Source of the DNA: Paenibacillus yonginensis
GTDB lineage: Bacteria > Bacillota > Bacilli > Paenibacillales > Paenibacillaceae
DNA length: 64,000 nt
Direction: 5' to 3'
Assembly: GCF_001685395.1 (NCBI RefSeq)
Contig: NZ_CP014167.1
Coordinates: 1,059,501-1,123,500, forward strand
In this document: piece after piece, positions 36,405 through 45,614 of the stretch
Position numbering within the stretch: position 1 is the first letter of the stretch
Layout of the letters: each line of letters begins with the position of its first letter
Position numbers and translations under genes: made by a program
The notes under the pieces: generated by a model
The model's database searches: none
Seen by the model: only the letters and a program-made list of their open reading frames with translations
Told to the model about the DNA's origin: nothing

Positions 36405-37297
36405 GTGATCAGGCAGAATCCTTAAGAGCCATGATTCAGTCGCGGGCGCTGCGGGAGAAGCAGGATGGGCCTGAAGTTCAGGCCAAATCCGCTAAAATCA
36501 TTACGGTCAGCAGTGGAAAAGGTGGCGTCGGCAAGTCCAACTTCACTTTGAATCTGGCTTTAGGACTGCAAGCTCTGGGCAAAAAGGTGCTGCTCTTCGA
36601 CGCAGATATCGGCATGGCCAATATTGATGTTTTGATGGGTGTACGGCCCAGGTATAGCCTCTATCATTTGCTCAAGGGCGAGAAGAAGATTTCAGAGATT
36701 GTGGAATACGGGCAAAACGGGCTGCCTTTTATTGCTGGCGGTTCGGGTTTGGCCGACTTGTTTTCCTTATCGGAGCAGGATCTAGAGTATTTCACTTCTC
36801 AAATCGAGGCGATTGCCGGGGAAATGGATTTTATCCTGTTTGATACGGGAGCAGGTTTATCCAAGGAAACGTTCAATTTTATCACGGCTGCGGATGAATG
36901 CCTGGTTGTTACGACACCCGAGCCTACTTCGATAACGGATGCCTACGCTTTGATCAAGGTGGTCAGCAGTACTCGTCCCGATGTGAAATTCCGGCTGGTC
37001 ATCAACCGGGCGGAAGGGGAAAAAGAAGCGCGGTTTGTAGCGGATAAAATTACGCTGGTCGCGGAGCGTTTTCTGGATTTGAGCATTCCTTTGCTCGGCT
37101 ATATTCACGATGAGCCATACGTCGTAAACGCCGTCAAACGGCAAATTCCATTTCTGGTAGCTTATCCACACTGCTCGGCTTCCAAGGATATCCGGCAGAT
37201 AGCTCAAGCTTTTGCGGAAGACAAACAAGAAGTTAGGCAGGAAGGCGCTTTGACGGGAATCAAGGGTTTTTTACACAAGTGGCTGCGTACAAAATGA
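36401..37297 (+). CDS. flhG: flagellar number regulator FlhG (MinD-like ATPase)
   Basis: ParA/MinD-type ATPase that stimulates FlhF and aids C-ring assembly. The 298-residue protein has an N-terminal activator helix (QAESLRAMIQSR), the deviant Walker A SSGKGGVGKS at about 37-46, FDADIGMANIDVLMG and DTGAGLSKETFNF, and a C-terminal basic membrane-targeting tail. ATGA overlap with flhF. Confidence 0.96.
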   Translation: MSDQAESLRAMIQSRALREKQDGPEVQAKSAKIITVSSGKGGVGKSNFTLNLALGLQALGKKVLLFDADIGMANIDVLMGVRPRYSLYHLLKGEKKISEIVEYGQNGLPFIAGGSGLADLFSLSEQDLEYFTSQIEAIAGEMDFILFDTGAGLSKETFNFITAADECLVVTTPEPTSITDAYALIKVVSSTRPDVKFRLVINRAEGEKEARFVADKITLVAERFLDLSIPLLGYIHDEPYVVNAVKRQIPFLVAYPHCSASKDIRQIAQAFAEDKQEVRQEGALTGIKGFLHKWLRTK

Positions 37298-37322
37298 TTC
37301 TTACAAGAACAGAGGTGGACTT

Positions 37323-38729
37323 ATGAAACCTTATCGGATCTTGGTTGTCGATGATTCGCCTTTTATGCGTAAAATTATCACCGATCTTATTGAACAAGAC
37401 CCTGCTTTCTGGGTGGAACGGACTGCAGCCAACGGTTTGGAAGCTGTGAAGCTGATTAAGGAGCTGTCCCCGGACCTCGTCACTATGGATGTCGAGATGC
37501 CGGAGATGAACGGTCTTGAAGCGCTGAAAAGCATTATGCATGAACATCCGGTTCCGGTTATCATGCTTTCCGGTATCAATGAACAGGGGATGCGGGAAAC
37601 GATTATGGCGTTGGAGCTTGGCGCTTTTGATTTTATCCGCAAACCTTCCATCACCGGCAATTCGCAGAGCATCGCCGAAATCGGGGAAGCGCTCCGCATG
37701 CAAATCCAAGCTGCAATGGCCAGCCGGGAAAGACGCCTTGCCAGAGAAGAGGCGCTGCGAAAGCGGGCGGAGGAGCCGAAGGTGCCTCCGCAACCCCATA
37801 TTGAATCTGCCGCAAAGACCACAAAATCAGCCAAATCTGAGCAGCTCCCCGGTTTATCGGCAGAGAGCGTCGGAAAAGTTAAAAACTCGGCCGCAACAAG
37901 CAAAGGACGAAGTCAAGCTCCAGAACCAAACAGCATGGCTGAGTCCAAAGTTGATCGCCGTGCTGTGGCGAAACCCAAAGGAACCGCTCCGGCTCCAGGG
38001 AAGGAAGCGCCGGTCAAACCAGCCCAATTCCCAAAGGTTTTGCCAAAGGAACGCTCAAAACCTAGTGTACCGGATCTTGAACCTTTGACAGCGCCAGCGG
38101 CTGCTCCGGATAAGGGGGCAAACATGCCAAGAAGGGCAGTTTCCTCAGGAGGGTACCAGCACATTGTGGCGGTCGGCTGCTCGACAGGAGGACCCAAAGC
38201 GCTTAAAGTGCTGCTTGAATCCATACCGGCAGAGTTCCCGGCTCCAATCGTGATTGTCCAGCACATGCCGCCGAACTTTACCAAATCTTTGGCCCAGCGC
38301 TTGAATAGTCTCAGCCCGATTACCGTGGTAGAGGCCGAAGAGGGAATGGTGCTGGAGAAAGGCACGGCCTACATTGCGCCAGGCGGGAAACATACGCGTG
38401 TTAAGCTGGGCGACGACGGCGTCTGCCGAATTGCTTTGGGCAATGATGAGCTGAGAAGCGGGCATCGCCCATCGGTGGATGTGTTGTTTGAATCCTTGCT
38501 GCCCCTCGGAGTGCTGCAGAGACATGTGGTGCTGATGACGGGCATGGGCAGTGATGGAGCCAAATCGATGAAACTGCTTTATGACAAAGGAGTAACCTCA
38601 ACGATTGCAGAAAGTGAAGAAACCTGCGTCGTTTACGGGATGCCCCGTTCTGCTGTTGAACTCGGCTGCGTCACTTCGGTGCTGCCGCTTCAAGATATTG
38701 CACAAAAATTGGTTCAAATCGTGAAATAA
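37323..38729 (+). CDS. cheB: chemotaxis protein-glutamate methylesterase/deamidase CheB
   Basis: CheB removes methyl groups from receptors. The 468-residue protein has a receiver domain with Asp10, Asp11 and Asp56, and a catalytic domain with Ser287 (GCSTGGPKAL), the His of QHMPPNFTKSLA and the Asp of GMGSDGAKSM. The linker (about 130-275) is unusually long and Lys/Pro/Ala-rich; typical CheB is about 350 residues. AGAGGTGG precedes the ATG. Confidence 0.96.
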   Translation: MKPYRILVVDDSPFMRKIITDLIEQDPAFWVERTAANGLEAVKLIKELSPDLVTMDVEMPEMNGLEALKSIMHEHPVPVIMLSGINEQGMRETIMALELGAFDFIRKPSITGNSQSIAEIGEALRMQIQAAMASRERRLAREEALRKRAEEPKVPPQPHIESAAKTTKSAKSEQLPGLSAESVGKVKNSAATSKGRSQAPEPNSMAESKVDRRAVAKPKGTAPAPGKEAPVKPAQFPKVLPKERSKPSVPDLEPLTAPAAAPDKGANMPRRAVSSGGYQHIVAVGCSTGGPKALKVLLESIPAEFPAPIVIVQHMPPNFTKSLAQRLNSLSPITVVEAEEGMVLEKGTAYIAPGGKHTRVKLGDDGVCRIALGNDELRSGHRPSVDVLFESLLPLGVLQRHVVLMTGMGSDGAKSMKLLYDKGVTSTIAESEETCVVYGMPRSAVELGCVTSVLPLQDIAQKLVQIVK

Positions 38730-38757
38730 CAACTGATCCCTTGAGGAGGTGCTCGCT

Positions 38758-40854
38758 ATGGACATGAATCAGTATTTATCCATGTTTATTGATGAGTCGA
38801 ATGATCACTTGCAGTCCCTAAACGAAAACATGCTCGAGCTTGAGAACAACCCGGAAGACATTTCAATCGTTCAGGTTATTTTCCGATCAGCCCATACCCT
38901 TAAAGGCATGGCGGCGACAATGGGTTTCGAAGATTTGGCGTCCCTGACGCACCAAATGGAGAATGTCCTGGACTTGGTCCGCAACGACAAGCTGAAGATG
39001 CAGGATTTTATTTTTGACACCTTGTTTAAGAGCTTGGATGCCCTGCAATCGATGGTACAGGACATTATGGAAGGCGGCGAAGGCAAAGCCGATGTGACTT
39101 CCATTGTCAGCAATCTCCAGGCGATTGTCCGCGGAGAGAAGCCGGGAGAGGCTGCGGCGGCAAGTCCGGCTGGCGTTTCGTCCGCAGATAGCACGATGAA
39201 AGCAGCACTTGAGCTTGACGAGTTCCAGCAGTCGATATTGGAGCAGTCCATGGGTGAAGGCCATAAAGCTCATTACATCGAAGTAACGATTCGTGAAGAT
39301 TGTCAATTGAAAGCAGTACGTGCATATATGGTGTTTGATCTTCTGGAACGTTTCGGGGAAGTAGTTAAATCTTATCCGACGGTACAGGACATTGAGCAAG
39401 AAAAGTTTGATAAAAGCTTCTCCTTGTATTACATAACCCAGAAGGAAGCGGCTGACCTCGAAAACATGATCATGAATGTTTCGGAGATCGGCTCTGCTGT
39501 TGTAACTCCTTTGGACAAGGAATCCTTGGCCCAGCTGGTCTCTTCGGCAAGCAGCCAGGCAGCAGCAGCAGTAGAAGCACCTGAAGCGCCAGCAGCACCG
39601 CAAGCAGCGGAGCCGGCTGTGGTTTCGAAACCTGCGGCGGCACCTGCCCAGTCTTCTAAAGAGGCCCCGGCGAGGAAACCGGCAGCGGGCGGAACGCCAG
39701 CGCCTTCTCGAACCATCCGGGTTGATATTGAACGTCTGGATGTACTGATGAACCTGTTCAGCGAACTTCTGATTGACCGCGTTCGGCTGGAGCAGCTGGC
39801 GGGAGAAATCAAACGCAATGACTTGACAGAAACGGTTGAGCATATGACACGGGTCAGCGGAGATTTGCAAAACGTTGTTTTGAAACTGCGCATGGTTCCG
39901 GTGGATACGGTATTTAACCGGTTCCCGCGTATGGTCCGTGACCTGGCCAAATCGCTGAACAAAAAAATCGATCTGGTCATTACGGGAGCAGAAACCGAGC
40001 TGGACCGTACGGTTATTGATGAAATCGGTGATCCGCTGGTCCATTTGCTACGAAATGCGGTTGACCATGGGGTAGAAACCATTGAAGAACGTGTGGCAGC
40101 CGGCAAACCGGACACCGGCACGATCCAGCTGAAGGCTTTCCACAGCGGCAACCATGTCTTTATTGAAATCACCGACGATGGACATGGCATTGACCGGGAG
40201 CGCGTAGCCGCCAAAGCCATTAAGAACGGCATCCTGACAAAAGAACAAGCTGACGCGATGAGCGATGATGAAGTGGCGCTGCTGCTGTTCGCACCGGGTT
40301 TTAGTACAGCCGAGAAAATTTCCGATATTTCCGGACGCGGGGTCGGCCTGGATGTCGTAAAATCCAAGATCGAGTCTTTGGGCGGCACCGTGCTGGTTAC
40401 GTCGACGCTTGGACAAGGCTCCAAATTCTCCGTGCAGCTTCCGCTGACCTTGTCGATCATTGCGGCTATGCTGATCAAGACAGGAGACGAGAAGTATGCG
40501 ATTCCGCTGTCTTCGATCGTGGAGACGGGTTTGATCAAACGTTCGCAAATCCGCGAAGTTCATGGCTACAAGATGATTCCTTACCGGAATTCCAATATTC
40601 CGATTATGTCTTTGAAACAGATTTTCGATATTCCTGGATTTGACGAAGAGAACGAAGAAGAAAGCGAAATTGTTGTCATCCGCAAAGGGGATCGTGTTGC
40701 CGCTTTGACGGTCGAAGAGTTTATCGGCCAAAGTGAAATTGTCATCAAGAACTTGGGGAAATACCTGCCTGCGGTTGAAGGCGTTGCCGGCGGAACGATT
40801 CTCGGTGACGGTCAGGTCGCTTTGATCATTGATCCGAACGCTTTTATCAAGTAG
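38758..40854 (+). CDS. cheA: chemotaxis histidine kinase CheA
   Basis: Sensor kinase phosphorylating CheY and CheB. The 698-residue protein has an HPt domain with phosphorylated His46 (FRSAHTLKGMAATMGF), a P2 CheY-binding domain (about 150-255), an Ala/Pro linker, the dimerisation domain (RLDVLMNLFSELLIDRVRL), the ATPase with HLLRNAVDHGVE, DDGHGIDRERV and SGRGVGLDVVKS, and a CheW-like C terminus. ATG 38758 follows GAGGAGGT and gives MDMNQYL. Confidence 0.97.
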   Translation: MDMNQYLSMFIDESNDHLQSLNENMLELENNPEDISIVQVIFRSAHTLKGMAATMGFEDLASLTHQMENVLDLVRNDKLKMQDFIFDTLFKSLDALQSMVQDIMEGGEGKADVTSIVSNLQAIVRGEKPGEAAAASPAGVSSADSTMKAALELDEFQQSILEQSMGEGHKAHYIEVTIREDCQLKAVRAYMVFDLLERFGEVVKSYPTVQDIEQEKFDKSFSLYYITQKEAADLENMIMNVSEIGSAVVTPLDKESLAQLVSSASSQAAAAVEAPEAPAAPQAAEPAVVSKPAAAPAQSSKEAPARKPAAGGTPAPSRTIRVDIERLDVLMNLFSELLIDRVRLEQLAGEIKRNDLTETVEHMTRVSGDLQNVVLKLRMVPVDTVFNRFPRMVRDLAKSLNKKIDLVITGAETELDRTVIDEIGDPLVHLLRNAVDHGVETIEERVAAGKPDTGTIQLKAFHSGNHVFIEITDDGHGIDRERVAAKAIKNGILTKEQADAMSDDEVALLLFAPGFSTAEKISDISGRGVGLDVVKSKIESLGGTVLVTSTLGQGSKFSVQLPLTLSIIAAMLIKTGDEKYAIPLSSIVETGLIKRSQIREVHGYKMIPYRNSNIPIMSLKQIFDIPGFDEENEEESEIVVIRKGDRVAALTVEEFIGQSEIVIKNLGKYLPAVEGVAGGTILGDGQVALIIDPNAFIK

Positions 40855-40906
40855 CAGGAATTGTTGAAATGCAGCATTTGAAGGATAAGATGAGGAGGAA
40901 TTAATC

Positions 40907-41368
40907 ATGGGACAGGAATTGAAAGTAATTGTATTTAAACTGGGTTCAGAAGAGTACGGAATTGATGTGGACAAGGTAGAAACAATTGAGCGGATGCTGC
41001 CGATTACGCGTGTGCCTAAAACCTATTCGTTTGTAAAAGGGGTAGTAAATCTGCGCGGCGTGGTGATTCCTGTTATTGATCTGCGCGGTCGTTTTGGACT
41101 GCCTGAAACCGAGGCAACCGACCAAACACGTATTGTCATTGTAAATGTAGAAGAGATGCAGGTCGGCTTTATCGTAGATTCGGCGAACGATGTTATTGAT
41201 CTGGATACAGACGTTATTGATACGCCGCCGGAAGTGGTTGGCGGAGTCAAGGCGAAATATCTGGACGGAGTTGCCCGTATTTCGGATGATCGTCTGTTGA
41301 TCATGCTGAACCTGTCCGAAGTGTTGAACAAAAGCGAAATTATTCAGCTCGAAGGCCTCGAGGCTTAA
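40907..41368 (+). CDS. cheW: chemotaxis coupling protein CheW
   Basis: Adaptor linking receptors to CheA. The 153-residue protein has a single CheW domain: VFKLGSEEYGIDVDKVETIERMLPITRVP, FVKGVVNLRGVVIPVIDLRGRFGL and a second subdomain VGFIVDSANDVIDL. GAGGAGG precedes the ATG. It is followed after three bases by cheC. Confidence 0.97.
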   Translation: MGQELKVIVFKLGSEEYGIDVDKVETIERMLPITRVPKTYSFVKGVVNLRGVVIPVIDLRGRFGLPETEATDQTRIVIVNVEEMQVGFIVDSANDVIDLDTDVIDTPPEVVGGVKAKYLDGVARISDDRLLIMLNLSEVLNKSEIIQLEGLEA

Positions 41369-41371
41369 AGA

Positions 41372-42001
41372 TTGAAAGATTTGTTTAAAGGTTTTGCCGA
41401 TTTTAAAATGGACGTGCTGAAGGAAGTCGGTAATATCGGCGCGGGCAACGCCGCTACCGCCCTTTCACGTCTGCTGGACAAACCGATTGATATGGCTGTG
41501 CCGAAAGTGCAAATGCTCCCGTTTGACGCGATCGCGGACAAAGTGGGCGGGGCTGAAAATATCGTCCTGGCCGTCTTTTTCCGGGTTGAGGGCGAGGCCC
41601 CCGGCAATCTGTTTTTTATCCTGACTCCGGAGGCGGCCAAGAAACTGCTGCACCGGCTTGCTGCAATTGAAATTTCGGAGGACGATGGGTTCTCAGAGAT
41701 GGAGTGGTCAGCTATCTCCGAGATCGGCAATATTCTGGCCGGCTCTTATCTGTCTTCTCTGGCTGACTTTACGAAGCTGAGCATGAGCCCTACCGTTCCT
41801 GCGGTTGCGACGGATATGGCTGGCGCAATTCTGAGCTATGGCTTGCTTCAATTTGGTCAGATGGGCAATGACGCGTTGTTGATTGATACTACCTTCATTG
41901 AAGGACAGCACGAAGTGGAGGGACAGTTTTTCCTTATACCGGATCCTGAATCATTCGACCAAATTTTTTCTGCTTTAGGAGTACCGTCGGAACATGATTG
42001 A
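41372..42001 (+). CDS. cheC: CheY-P phosphatase CheC
   Basis: CheC dephosphorylates CheY-P and is stimulated by CheD. The 209-residue protein has two active half-repeats: KEVGNIGAGNAATALSRLL and SAISEIGNILAGSYLSSLAD, each with the Glu-Asn pair. Unlike FliY it has no FliN domain. TTG start directly after the cheW stop; the end overlaps cheD by eight bases. Confidence 0.95.
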   Translation: MKDLFKGFADFKMDVLKEVGNIGAGNAATALSRLLDKPIDMAVPKVQMLPFDAIADKVGGAENIVLAVFFRVEGEAPGNLFFILTPEAAKKLLHRLAAIEISEDDGFSEMEWSAISEIGNILAGSYLSSLADFTKLSMSPTVPAVATDMAGAILSYGLLQFGQMGNDALLIDTTFIEGQHEVEGQFFLIPDPESFDQIFSALGVPSEHD

Positions 42002-42491
42002 AGAGCAGCCTATCGTTAAAGTCGGAATGGCTGAGATGGGAACCATCCGGTCGCATGGTTTGATCCGGACCACCGGGCTGGGTTCCTGTGTCGGCCTCAC
42101 GTTATTTGATCCGGAGCTGCATCTGGCGGGGCTGGCTCATGTTATGCTTCCTTCGTCGGATATCGCCAAAGAGGGTTCCCTGAACCTGGCGAAATATGCG
42201 GACACTGCCATTCCGGCCCTGTACCAGCAGCTTCTGCAGATGGGAGCTTCGGCCCGGCGCCTCGTCGCCAAAATGGCGGGAGGTGCGCAAATGTTTGCTT
42301 TTGCAGGCGGAAATGATACGATGCGCATTGGTCCGCGGAATGTGGAATCCTGCAAGGCATGCCTGGACGGGCTTGGAATACCGCTTCTCGGAGAGGATAC
42401 CGGCGGGAATTTTGGACGAACTATAGAGCTCGACTGTCAAACGGGTATATTATTTATACGCAGTGTACAAATGGGGATAAAGGAATTGTAG
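41994..42491 (+). CDS. cheD: chemoreceptor glutamine deamidase CheD
   Basis: CheD deamidates receptor glutamines and binds CheC. The 165-residue protein shows the papain-like signature GLGSCVGLTLFDP (nucleophile Cys), LAGLAHVMLP (catalytic His) and ARRLVAKMAGGAQMF, with GEDTGGNFGRTIELD. The ATG overlaps the end of cheC. Confidence 0.95.
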   Translation: MIEEQPIVKVGMAEMGTIRSHGLIRTTGLGSCVGLTLFDPELHLAGLAHVMLPSSDIAKEGSLNLAKYADTAIPALYQQLLQMGASARRLVAKMAGGAQMFAFAGGNDTMRIGPRNVESCKACLDGLGIPLLGEDTGGNFGRTIELDCQTGILFIRSVQMGIKEL

Positions 42492-42493
42492 TT

Positions 42494-42919
42494 ATGGCAG
42501 GAAAAATGCTTTTTAACTGGTTGTTTGGCGGCGTTGGTTTGATACTAACGTTTCTCGTTTCTTCATCTCATAACTTATTCATCACTTCATTGATACGGAG
42601 CCTTATTGCTTTCGTAATATGGTTCCTTCTGGCTTTCGCCATTCGCTGGATGTTGGGTCTGTCCAAAGCAGACCCCGTTTCCTTGGAAGAAAGGGCATCC
42701 GGAAGTGAAGAGGCAGAAAAAGGACTCCGAGTAGATTTGACTACACCGGACGAGCAGGAAGCTATAAACGACATGCTGAAACCCTCTGGAACCAAGGCAT
42801 CCGAGAACAGCCAGGGAACGGCGGCGTTTGAGCCTCTGAAACCTCCGCGTCTGGTTAAAACGGCTGATCGGGATCCTGAAGAGTTGGCCAAAGCTGTCCG
42901 TCACCTGACAGAAGACTAG
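42494..42919 (+). CDS. small membrane protein between cheD and sigD
   Basis: I do not recognise this 141-residue protein. Two hydrophobic segments (about 7-25, NWLFGGVGLILTFLVSS, and 29-55, FITSLIRSLIAFVIWFLLAFA) form a hairpin, followed by an acidic, probably cytoplasmic tail of about 85 residues with a C-terminal motif (DRDPEELAKAVRHLTED). ATG 42494 follows AAAGGAATTG; the open frame upstream lies inside cheD. In B. subtilis cheD is followed directly by sigD, so this is an extra gene. Its place in the operon suggests a flagellar or chemotaxis link. Confidence 0.75.
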   Translation: MAGKMLFNWLFGGVGLILTFLVSSSHNLFITSLIRSLIAFVIWFLLAFAIRWMLGLSKADPVSLEERASGSEEAEKGLRVDLTTPDEQEAINDMLKPSGTKASENSQGTAAFEPLKPPRLVKTADRDPEELAKAVRHLTED

Positions 42920-42934
42920 AGAGGGTGAAATTAA

Positions 42935-43723
42935 GTGAGCGAACGCAAAAATTCTCCTCTCGGCTACGCCGATTTGTGGGAGAGATGGAAGGAAAATGGC
43001 GATCTAGAAGCGAAGAAAGAACTGATAGAAAAGTATTTAAATATCGTAGATTATGTATCCGGCCGTTTGGCTGTTGGTCTTCCGAGGAATATTTCCAAGG
43101 ATGACCTGTTCAGCAACGGAGTTATGGGACTTATGGATGCTATTGAAAAGTTTGATTATAAGAGAGGCCTCCAGTTTGAAACTTATGCTTCATGGAGAGT
43201 CAGAGGAGCCATTTTGGACGGTCTCCGTCAAGGAGACTGGGTTCCACGTTCGGTCAGAGAGAAAGCCAAAAGAATTGAAGAAGGTTATCAAAAGCTGGAA
43301 CAGAAATATTTGCGGAGCGTCACCGATGAGGAAATGAGCCAGTACCTGGAAGTTTCTGAGCGGGAATTTCAGCAAATGCTCCAGGATGTAGCGGTTATGA
43401 CGCTTTGCTCCTTGGAGGATCCCATTCGCGAGGAAGAATCTGAAACCCGGATGTCGATGCTGATCGACGATAAAGCCAAGAATCCGGATCATAAAGTACG
43501 CGAATTTTTTTTACAGGAATCATTAACTAAAGGAATCGAGAAGCTGACGGAGAAAGAACGTACCGTTGTCTCTTTATTATATTATGAGGACCTTTCCCTG
43601 AGTGAAATTGCCGAAGTCATGTCCCTGTCTCCTTCTCGGATTTCACAGCTTCATTCGAAAGCGATTTTGCGGCTTCGGGCTACTCTGGAGAAAAGCAGAA
43701 ATTTGTTGATGCAGGAGGATTAA
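42935..43723 (+). CDS. sigD: flagellar/motility sigma factor sigma-D (FliA family)
   Basis: Sigma factor for late flagellar, chemotaxis and autolysin genes. The 262-residue protein has region 2 (LPRNISKDDLFSNGVMGLMDAIEKFDYKRG with YASWRVRGAILDGLR), region 3 (WVPRSVREKAKRIE) and region 4 (LTEKERTVVSLLYYEDLSLSEIAEVMSLS with SRISQLHSKAILRLR). GTG start after AGAGGGTG. Being late in a long operon may make its level sensitive to read-through, as reported for B. subtilis. Confidence 0.97.
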   Translation: MSERKNSPLGYADLWERWKENGDLEAKKELIEKYLNIVDYVSGRLAVGLPRNISKDDLFSNGVMGLMDAIEKFDYKRGLQFETYASWRVRGAILDGLRQGDWVPRSVREKAKRIEEGYQKLEQKYLRSVTDEEMSQYLEVSEREFQQMLQDVAVMTLCSLEDPIREEESETRMSMLIDDKAKNPDHKVREFFLQESLTKGIEKLTEKERTVVSLLYYEDLSLSEIAEVMSLSPSRISQLHSKAILRLRATLEKSRNLLMQED

Positions 43724-43761
43724 ATTCACGTATCGAGAGTCATTGAGAGGGGGAATGGGTA

Positions 43762-45168
43762 ATGAAGGAGCTTGCGGATCTGGAAAAGTTGGTAAATATA
43801 ACCATTTCCGATGATAAGATGAATGCTTATCTGGAATTATTCGACACGAGCAGCGAGACGAATATCAGCGAAGATCAACTCCTAGCATTCATTAAAGCTA
43901 ATGGCATCCATTTTGGAATACAACTAGAAAATGTCCAGCGGATTGTGCGCAATCCGGAGGACTATTCTCGCAGCCGTACCCCTATTGCTTTTGGTGAGGC
44001 CCCCCAGGACGGAGTGGACGGGAGAATTCAATATGCCTTCGATCTGGACAGCAAAGGTCTCCGTCCTTTGGAGACAGAGGATGGCAAAGTGGATTACAAG
44101 GAAGTCACTCGGCTTAACAACGTGACCCGGGGCCAGCTTATTGCTACGCGTGTATCCTCGCTGCCAGGCAGGCCGGGAATGGATGTTACCGGACAGGAAG
44201 TTCCTTTTAAACCCGGTAAGGAGGCTCGTTTTAAAGTTGGCAAAAATGTCGTTGTTACCGGAGAAGAAGAAGCCATGTATGCAGCGATCGACGGGCTTGT
44301 TACTTTGACTGACAAAGGAAAAATCAACGTTTTCCCCGTTTATGAAATTAATGGAGACGTGGATTACAGCATCGGCAATATTAATTTCGTGGGAACGGTG
44401 GTTGTCCGCGGAAATGTGCTGACCGGATTTAAAATCGTAGCCTCCGGAGATATCCGGGTTACGGGAGGCGTCGAAGGCGCCGAGCTGGAGGCCGGGGGAT
44501 CGATTGAGATTGCCGGCGGCATTATCGGCTACCACAAAGGTCTGGTCAAAGCAGGTCACCATGTAAAAAGCTCGTTTATTCAGGACGGCAACGTGGAGGC
44601 CGGAGAAAATGTGGTGGTGTCGCAAAGCATCATGCATTCGAATGTAAGAGCCGGAACAGGCGTGCACTGCAGCGGCGCAAAAGGTTTGATTGTCGGCGGA
44701 CATATACAGGCGGGAGAAACGGTAGAAGCCAGAACCATCGGCAATCCTATGTCTACTAATACGGTGATTGAAGTAGGTGTGCTTCCGGAGCTTCGGAATG
44801 AATTGTCCCAGCTGCGCGAGCAGCTGAAAGAACTGACCGCATCGCTGGACAAAACCGAAAAAGCTCTGGTGCTGCTTGATCAGCTGGCCTCGCAAGGAAA
44901 ACTTACCAATGATAAATTGGCGATGCGTTCAAAGCTGATTTTATCCAAAAAGTCCTCTATGAGAGAACAATCCGAACTCAAGGAACGTATTCTTGACATC
45001 GAGAAGACGCTTGAGGATACCGGCAAAGCTAAAGTGAAGGTAATCAAAACGATTTATGGCGGCTCGAAAATCGTAATCGGAAGATATACCAAATTTATCA
45101 AAGATCCGATCACAAATATGAGTTTTTCGTATAGTGACGGCGATATTAGTATGACGGCTAATATTTAG
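43762..45168 (+). CDS. FapA family protein (DUF342)
   Basis: A 468-residue protein with an N-terminal FapA/DUF342 domain (about 1-180; GRPGMDVTGQEVPFKPGKEA) and a right-handed beta-helix of Gly/Val/Ala repeats at about 190-335 (VVVRGNVLTGFKIVASGDIRVTGG, VEGAELEAGG), then a coiled coil (LRNELSQLREQLKELTASL). The family is linked to polar flagella or cell-surface positioning in other bacteria; exact function unknown. Lies directly after sigD. GAGGGGG precedes the ATG. Confidence 0.9.
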   Translation: MKELADLEKLVNITISDDKMNAYLELFDTSSETNISEDQLLAFIKANGIHFGIQLENVQRIVRNPEDYSRSRTPIAFGEAPQDGVDGRIQYAFDLDSKGLRPLETEDGKVDYKEVTRLNNVTRGQLIATRVSSLPGRPGMDVTGQEVPFKPGKEARFKVGKNVVVTGEEEAMYAAIDGLVTLTDKGKINVFPVYEINGDVDYSIGNINFVGTVVVRGNVLTGFKIVASGDIRVTGGVEGAELEAGGSIEIAGGIIGYHKGLVKAGHHVKSSFIQDGNVEAGENVVVSQSIMHSNVRAGTGVHCSGAKGLIVGGHIQAGETVEARTIGNPMSTNTVIEVGVLPELRNELSQLREQLKELTASLDKTEKALVLLDQLASQGKLTNDKLAMRSKLILSKKSSMREQSELKERILDIEKTLEDTGKAKVKVIKTIYGGSKIVIGRYTKFIKDPITNMSFSYSDGDISMTANI

Positions 45169-45261
45169 GGTGTTTAATTTCAATTTGCAATCTTTCTATG
45201 TACCTAACTTTGTAAGCGTTGCAGCTCCAAAATCTAAACTTCTCTTTTTGGGGTGAAAGTG

Positions 45262-45591
45262 ATGGATTTAAAACCGGTAGAATTGCAAATTGCAGTACCG
45301 CGGACTAGCGAAGCGGGCCGGATTCAGCAGGAGCAGCAGTTCAGGCCGACGGTTGATCAGCAGCAGCTGGCCGCTCAGAATGTAAAAGACAGCGAGCTGC
45401 AGAGAACAAGAAGCAGTGAGGTTGACGATTCTGCCAAATCCGAGCGGCGGGAACGCGAAAGCTCGGATTCTGCTGACCGTGATGAACGTCAGACCAGCCG
45501 GAACCGGGTCGAAGAGAAACAGGGCCAGCAGCCTGAGCCGCATTTGGCAGAGCATCCTTACAAGGGAAAACATATTGATTTCTCTTTCTAA
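45262..45591 (+). CDS. small charged Gln/Arg/Glu-rich protein in the fla/che operon
   Basis: A 109-residue hydrophilic protein with no membrane segment or cysteine. It starts MDLKPVELQIAVPRTSEAGR, followed by a Gln-rich segment (QQEQQFRPTVDQQQLAAQ), a highly charged Arg/Glu/Asp/Ser stretch at about 45-90, and a short C-terminal KGKHIDFSF. The ending resembles small proteins found after sigD/FapA genes in other Firmicutes, from memory only. ATG 45262 follows GGGGTGAAAG. Probably partly disordered; function unknown. Confidence 0.75.
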   Translation: MDLKPVELQIAVPRTSEAGRIQQEQQFRPTVDQQQLAAQNVKDSELQRTRSSEVDDSAKSERRERESSDSADRDERQTSRNRVEEKQGQQPEPHLAEHPYKGKHIDFSF

Positions 45592-45614
45592 TTTGAAATA
45601 CAAAGGTGAGAATA

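Noticed and set aside
45211..45224. cre-like TGTAAGCGTTGCAG before the small gene at 45262
   Set aside because: Only 11 of 14 positions match and the right half of the site is lost; likely chance.
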